Shown here: piece by piece, positions 60,604-64,000 of the stretch
Position numbering within the stretch: the stretch's first letter is position 1
Layout of the letters: every line of letters starts with the position of its first letter
Assembly: GCF_001612805.1 (NCBI RefSeq)
Contig: NZ_BDBD01000006.1
Coordinates: forward strand, 27,653-91,652
DNA length: 64,000 nucleotides
Reading direction: 5' to 3'
Source of the DNA: Nocardia coubleae NBRC 108252
GTDB lineage: Bacteria > Actinomycetota > Actinomycetes > Mycobacteriales > Mycobacteriaceae
Made by a program: the position numbers and the translations under genes
Notes under the pieces: model-generated
Database searches by the model: none
Told to the model about the DNA's origin: nothing
What the model saw: only the letters and a program-made list of their open reading frames with translations

Positions 60604-61581
60604 CTACTTCTGCGCCGCGCCCGGCTTCACGCCGGTGATCATCGCGTTGTAGAAGAACTCGCGCGGAACCACCTTGCGCAGCACGTTCTCGTCGAACCAG
60701 CTCAGGCCGAGCCAGGCACGGTACTGGGCCATGCGGTACCCGACGGTCAGCTTCTCGTCGGGGACGGCCGCCTCGAACGTACGCACCGGCCAGCCCCACA
60801 GGGCGGCGGCGAATTCCTCGGTGGTGGCCTTCACGTCGACGGCACCGGCCGACTTCGCCATCTTCTCCAGGTCACTGGGGTCGAAGGTGTGCAGGTCGAC
60901 GACGGCCTCGAGCGCGGCGGCGCGCGACGACTCGTCCAGCTCGGTCTGCGGACGACGCCACCCCGACAGGAACGGCAGCTTGGTGACCTCGGTGGTCACC
61001 TTCCAGGTGAGCTGACCGAGCTTGCGGGCGTAGAAGTTGCCCACGGTGGTCGGTTCACCGGCGAACACGAAACGCCCGCCCGGCTTGAGCACGCGCAGGC
61101 ATTCCTTCAGCGCCAGCTCCACATCCGGGATGTGGTGCAGCACGGCGTGCCCGCACACCAGGTCGAAGGTGTCGTCCTCGTAGGGGATGGTCTCGGCGTC
61201 GGCGACCCGGCCGTCCACGTCGAGGCCGAGGTGCTCGGCGTTGCGCAGTGCCACCTTCACCATGCCCGGCGAGAGGTCGGTGACCGAACCGGTCTTGGCC
61301 ACCCCGCCCTGCATCAGGTTGAGCAGGAAGAACCCCGTGCCACAGCCGAGTTCGAGCGCCCGCTCGTACGGCAGCGGGGCGGGGCCGACCGCCAGGTCGA
61401 AGCGGCCGCGGGCATAGTCGATACAGCGCTCGTCGTAGGAGATCGACCACTTGTCGTCGTAGGTCTCGGCTTCCCAGTCGTGGTACAGAACCTGGGCGAG
61501 CTTGGTGTCCTTCAGCGCTGCTTCGACCTCGGCCTCGGTGGCGTGCGGGTTCGGCGCCGGATCATCGGGGTGAACCGTCAT
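60604..61581 (-). CDS. SAM-dependent methyltransferase (Rv3038c-like)
   Basis: This encodes 325 residues from ATG 61581. The UbiE/ArsM-type class I core has motif I RALELGCGTGFFLLNLM (about 74), TDLSPGMVKVALRNAEHL, and FDLVCGHAVLHHIPD. The C-terminal half (about 190-325) is an extra helical domain. The length matches the mycobacterial homologue. It is the first gene of a pair, its stop codon touching the start of the THUMP-like methyltransferase. The substrate is unknown; a lipid or quinone is typical for this core. Confidence 0.9.
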   Translation of the reverse strand: MTVHPDDPAPNPHATEAEVEAALKDTKLAQVLYHDWEAETYDDKWSISYDERCIDYARGRFDLAVGPAPLPYERALELGCGTGFFLLNLMQGGVAKTGSVTDLSPGMVKVALRNAEHLGLDVDGRVADAETIPYEDDTFDLVCGHAVLHHIPDVELALKECLRVLKPGGRFVFAGEPTTVGNFYARKLGQLTWKVTTEVTKLPFLSGWRRPQTELDESSRAAALEAVVDLHTFDPSDLEKMAKSAGAVDVKATTEEFAAALWGWPVRTFEAAVPDEKLTVGYRMAQYRAWLGLSWFDENVLRKVVPREFFYNAMITGVKPGAAQK

Positions 61582-61668
61582 AACACGCAAGAGTAATAGG
61601 AGACCCTCAGCACGCAATCGCCGGTCTTGTTTCGCGTCATTCCTGCTGGTCGACTGACCGGTCCAGAG

Positions 61669-62445
61669 TCAGCGTCCGGTGAATACGGCGCTGTTCGGGC
61701 CGTCGGCGGCGAAGGATCGGGTGCCGGTGCGGGTGTCGTCGGTGTCGAAGAGGGCCGACCACTCGGTGACGGCGGTCGAGTGGGCGTGGGGGCCCGCTTC
61801 GAAGACGGCTTTGGCGGCGGCGAGGGCGCGGGGGGCGGCCGTGACGAACTGGTCGGCCCAGCGGCGGGCGGCGGTGAGCACGTCGTCGGGGGGGCACACT
61901 TCGTCGACCAGGCCGAGTGTCGCGGCTTCCTCGGCGTCGACGAAACGGCCGGTGTAGACGAGGTCCTTGGCACGGCTCTGGCCGATCAGCAGCGAGAGCC
62001 TGCGGATACCGGACAGCGGGATCAGACCGGCCTTGATCTGGGGGAAACCGAGCTTCACGTTGTCGCCGACGATGCGGTGGTCGGCGCCGAGCGCCAGCTC
62101 GAGTCCCGCACCGAGGCAATAGCCGGCAATGGCGGCCACGGTCGGTTGCGGCACGCGGGTGAGGCAGCCGAGGGCGGCCTGCAGGTCGGCGGCCATGGCG
62201 GCGGCCTGGCCGGAGTCGAGCTCGGCGAGCTCACGCATCTCGTCGCCCGCGCTGAACACCCGCTCGTCGCCGTAGACGATCAGGGCGGCCACCCCCGGGT
62301 GGTCGGCGACCGTGCGCGCGGCCGCCGCGACCTCGCGGGCCAGCTGGGCGTCGACGAGGTTCAGCGGCGGACGATCGATGCGCAGCAGCGCGACGCCGCG
62401 AGCGGAGGGCTCGGCGGGCAGCTCGAGGGTGACGAATTCGGCCAT
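61669..62445 (-). CDS. echA17: Enoyl-CoA hydratase/isomerase family protein (EchA17-like)
   Basis: This 258-residue crotonase-fold protein has the oxyanion-hole segments FSAGDEM (about 69) and the glycine region IAGYCLGAGLELALGADHRI (about 106), and the substrate helix FPQIKAGLIPLSGIRRLSLL (about 139). It hydrates or isomerises 2-enoyl-CoA in fatty-acid oxidation. Its position between a methyltransferase and a NUDIX gene matches M. tuberculosis Rv3038c-echA17-Rv3040c. The stop of the NUDIX gene is 10 bases upstream. Confidence 0.92.
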   Translation of the reverse strand: MAEFVTLELPAEPSARGVALLRIDRPPLNLVDAQLAREVAAAARTVADHPGVAALIVYGDERVFSAGDEMRELAELDSGQAAAMAADLQAALGCLTRVPQPTVAAIAGYCLGAGLELALGADHRIVGDNVKLGFPQIKAGLIPLSGIRRLSLLIGQSRAKDLVYTGRFVDAEEAATLGLVDEVCPPDDVLTAARRWADQFVTAAPRALAAAKAVFEAGPHAHSTAVTEWSALFDTDDTRTGTRSFAADGPNSAVFTGR

Positions 62446-62455
62446 GGCGCCAAAC

Positions 62456-63262
62456 CTACCGGCCGCGCAGCGCGTCCACGTCCGGGAGCTGGTCGAAATA
62501 CCGTTCGTTGTCGGGAAAGTCCGACAGCGGACGACCGTCGGCGCCCGGCGAGTACCTCGGCATGATCGGCGCGATCGGCCGCTGGGCGGCCAACACCGCG
62601 GCGGTGTCGGCGAACTCGCACAGGGCGTCGAGTTGCGACCAGGTGGGCGGCATCAGCACGTGCTCGCCCGCACGCCAGCTCTCGAGCGCCTCGACCGGTG
62701 TCTGCCAGCGCACGTGCGCGGCCTCGGAGGTCGCACCGTCGGCGATCTGCCCCTCCGGCAGCACCGCCACGAAGAACCGGGTGTCGTAGCGGCGCGGTTC
62801 GGCCTCGGGCGTGATCCAGTTCGACCACGGACGCAGCAGATCGGCGCGCAGCACCAGGCCCTCGGCGGCCAGGAAGCCCGCGAGCGAGATCTCGCGCCGC
62901 TCCAGCCGACCACGGGCCTCCCGGTAGACCGTCGAATCGCACACCACGGTGTCGACGGTCGGGCCGGCGAGCAACACACCGCACTCCTCGAACGTCTCGC
63001 GCACCGCCGCGGCCACCAGCGCCTGCGCGGACTGCTCGTCGGTGCCGAATCGCTGTGCCCACCAGGCGGGTTCGGGCCCGGTCCAGGCGATGTCGGCCGT
63101 GCCGTCGGCCGGATCGACCCCGCCGCCCGGGAACACGGTGACCCCCGCCGCGAACGCCATCCCGCTCACCCGCTGCTGCAGGAAAACCTCGATGCCGCGC
63201 ACACCGTCGCGCACCAGCATCACCGTCGACGCATCCCGCGCCCGCACCACGGACTCGCTCAT
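62456..63262 (-). CDS. NUDIX hydrolase (Rv3040c-like)
   Basis: This encodes 268 residues from ATG 63262, with GAGAGGA 6 bases upstream. The N-terminus reads DASTVMLVRDG and the family loop is VTVFPGGGVDPADG. The Nudix box is embedded as AAAVRETFEECGVLLAG (about 112) with the REx2EE metal-binding residues. It belongs to the NUDT19/RNR-like CoA-diphosphatase group, which cleaves CoA or nucleoside diphosphate derivatives. It is the first gene of a minus-strand run with echA17 and two methyltransferases; its promoter lies in 63263-63500, just before the minisatellite. Confidence 0.9.
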   Translation of the reverse strand: MSESVVRARDASTVMLVRDGVRGIEVFLQQRVSGMAFAAGVTVFPGGGVDPADGTADIAWTGPEPAWWAQRFGTDEQSAQALVAAAVRETFEECGVLLAGPTVDTVVCDSTVYREARGRLERREISLAGFLAAEGLVLRADLLRPWSNWITPEAEPRRYDTRFFVAVLPEGQIADGATSEAAHVRWQTPVEALESWRAGEHVLMPPTWSQLDALCEFADTAAVLAAQRPIAPIMPRYSPGADGRPLSDFPDNERYFDQLPDVDALRGR

Positions 63263-63513
63263 AGCCGTTCCTCTCCACGACCAGCACCATTGCCGATCGA
63301 TACGCGACAGACCCCGACCACACCGCACGGCCGGTCCCCGATCCTTACGCACCCTAACCGTTGCTTGGTCCGTGATGCGACCGACCGGTCCACCCACCGG
63401 TCCACCCCGAGCAACCGACCCGAAGCCACCCTCACCACCGGGTCCGCTCCAACAACAGCCCAAACCCGCTCCCGGTGTGCCACCTACCAGGCTCCTCAGC
63501 CCCCCGGCACCAC

Positions 63514-64000
63514 TCAAGTCAGCCACCCACCAGCATCACTCGAGTCCGCCATCCACCGGGCTCCCACAGCCCGCCCGACGCCATTCGAGTTCGCCGCCTA
63601 CCGGGCTCCCAGCCCACAAAACACCACTCGAGCCCACCACCCACGGGTCTCCCGCTGCCCGCCCGGCACTACCCGAGTCCGCCACCCACCAGGCTCCCAG
63701 CCCACAAAACACCACCCGAGTCCGCAGCCTGCCGCACTCCCAGCCAAGCGGCACCACCCGAGTCCGCCACCTACCGCACTCCCAGCCAAAGCGACACCAC
63801 CCGAGTCCGCCACCTACCGCACTCCCAGCCAAAGCGACACCACCCGAGTCCGCCACCTACCGCACTCCCAGCCAAAGCGGCACCACTCAAGTCCACCGCC
63901 TACCGCACTCCAGCCCGCACGGCACCACTCGAGTCCACCGCCTACCGCACATCCAGCCCCGCGGCACTACTCAAGTCCGCCACCTACCGCCTTCCAGCCG
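63514..64000. repeat. Minisatellite of about 43-bp units, running off the window
   Basis: The core C-A-C-T/C-CGAGTCCGCC recurs at 63514, 63540, 63585, 63628, 63673, 63716, 63758, 63801, 63844, 63887, 63929 and 63971, giving spacings of 42-45 bases except the first (26). The copies at 63758 and 63801 are identical and that at 63844 differs by one base in the unit. Since 43 is not a multiple of three, the unit does not encode a regular protein repeat. The plus strand is strongly C-rich and G-poor. Confidence 0.9.

Noticed and set aside
63514..64000. CRISPR array
   Set aside because: The repeats are directly tandem with no unique spacers between them and no cas genes are in the window.
1..64000. 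tRNA or rRNA genes, att-site duplication
   Set aside because: No tRNA-like T-loop/acceptor pattern or rRNA motif was noticed by eye, and no direct repeat matching both island ends was found; a covariance-model scan was not possible.

Overview
The window is high-GC actinobacterial DNA, most likely from a Nocardia or a close mycolic-acid-containing relative. The evidence is the GC-rich third codon positions, frequent GTG/TTG starts, and a right-hand third that follows the gene order of the Mycobacterium tuberculosis Rv3028c-Rv3040c region (electron-transfer flavoprotein, methyltransferase, GH57 enzyme, glycosyltransferase, hexapeptide acyltransferase, beta-propeller lipoprotein, two methyltransferases, EchA17-like hydratase, NUDIX). 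That comparison is from memory; no search was run.

Layout. 1-6.8 kb: a partial gene, a small lipoprotein, two secreted lipoprotein hydrolases (a serine beta-lactamase-like enzyme and a TAP-family peptidase), a histidine kinase/response regulator pair and an NmrA-like reductase. 6.8-23.3 kb: an accessory island bracketed by two broken genes (the 3' end of a short-chain dehydrogenase and the 5' end of an XRE regulator). It holds an IS5-family element with a CTAG target duplication; a large HTH/P-loop ATPase with about nine 36-residue repeats; a frameshifted CoiA-like nuclease with coiled coil and terminal membrane anchor, followed by a zinc-ribbon miniprotein and a membrane protein; a prolyl aminopeptidase; and two very large proteins of unknown function that carry HEPN-like Arg/His motifs. 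Base composition, long gene-poor gaps and gene remnants all fit a defence-type or mobile island.

23.4-32.1 kb: an amino-acid catabolism block with an Lrp regulator, a fused indolepyruvate ferredoxin oxidoreductase, a Val/Leu/Phe dehydrogenase, an APC permease and a 3-hydroxybutyryl-CoA dehydrogenase. 32.2-38.3 kb: a 2044-residue NRPS with domain order A-T-C-A-T-reductase, the architecture of pyrazinone synthetases. 38.6-42 kb: an acyltransferase pair resembling ornithine-lipid OlsB/OlsA, and a type II NADH dehydrogenase. 42-46 kb: LysR, ankyrin, aminoglycoside-phosphotransferase-like and Uma2 genes mixed with two decayed genes.

46.3-63.3 kb: etfBA and, divergently, a three-gene operon (methyltransferase, GH57, GT4) that probably makes methylated alpha-1,4-glucan lipopolysaccharide. 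Then come a TerD-nuclease fusion, a putative glycoside hydrolase, a polysaccharide deacetylase, a beta-propeller lipoprotein, a hexapeptide acyltransferase, a DUF1697 protein and a four-gene minus-strand run ending in a NUDIX hydrolase. The window ends inside a 43-bp minisatellite (63.5-64 kb). Many convergent gene ends are separated by GC-rich perfect hairpins that act as terminators. I saw no tRNA, rRNA, CRISPR array or intact integrase.
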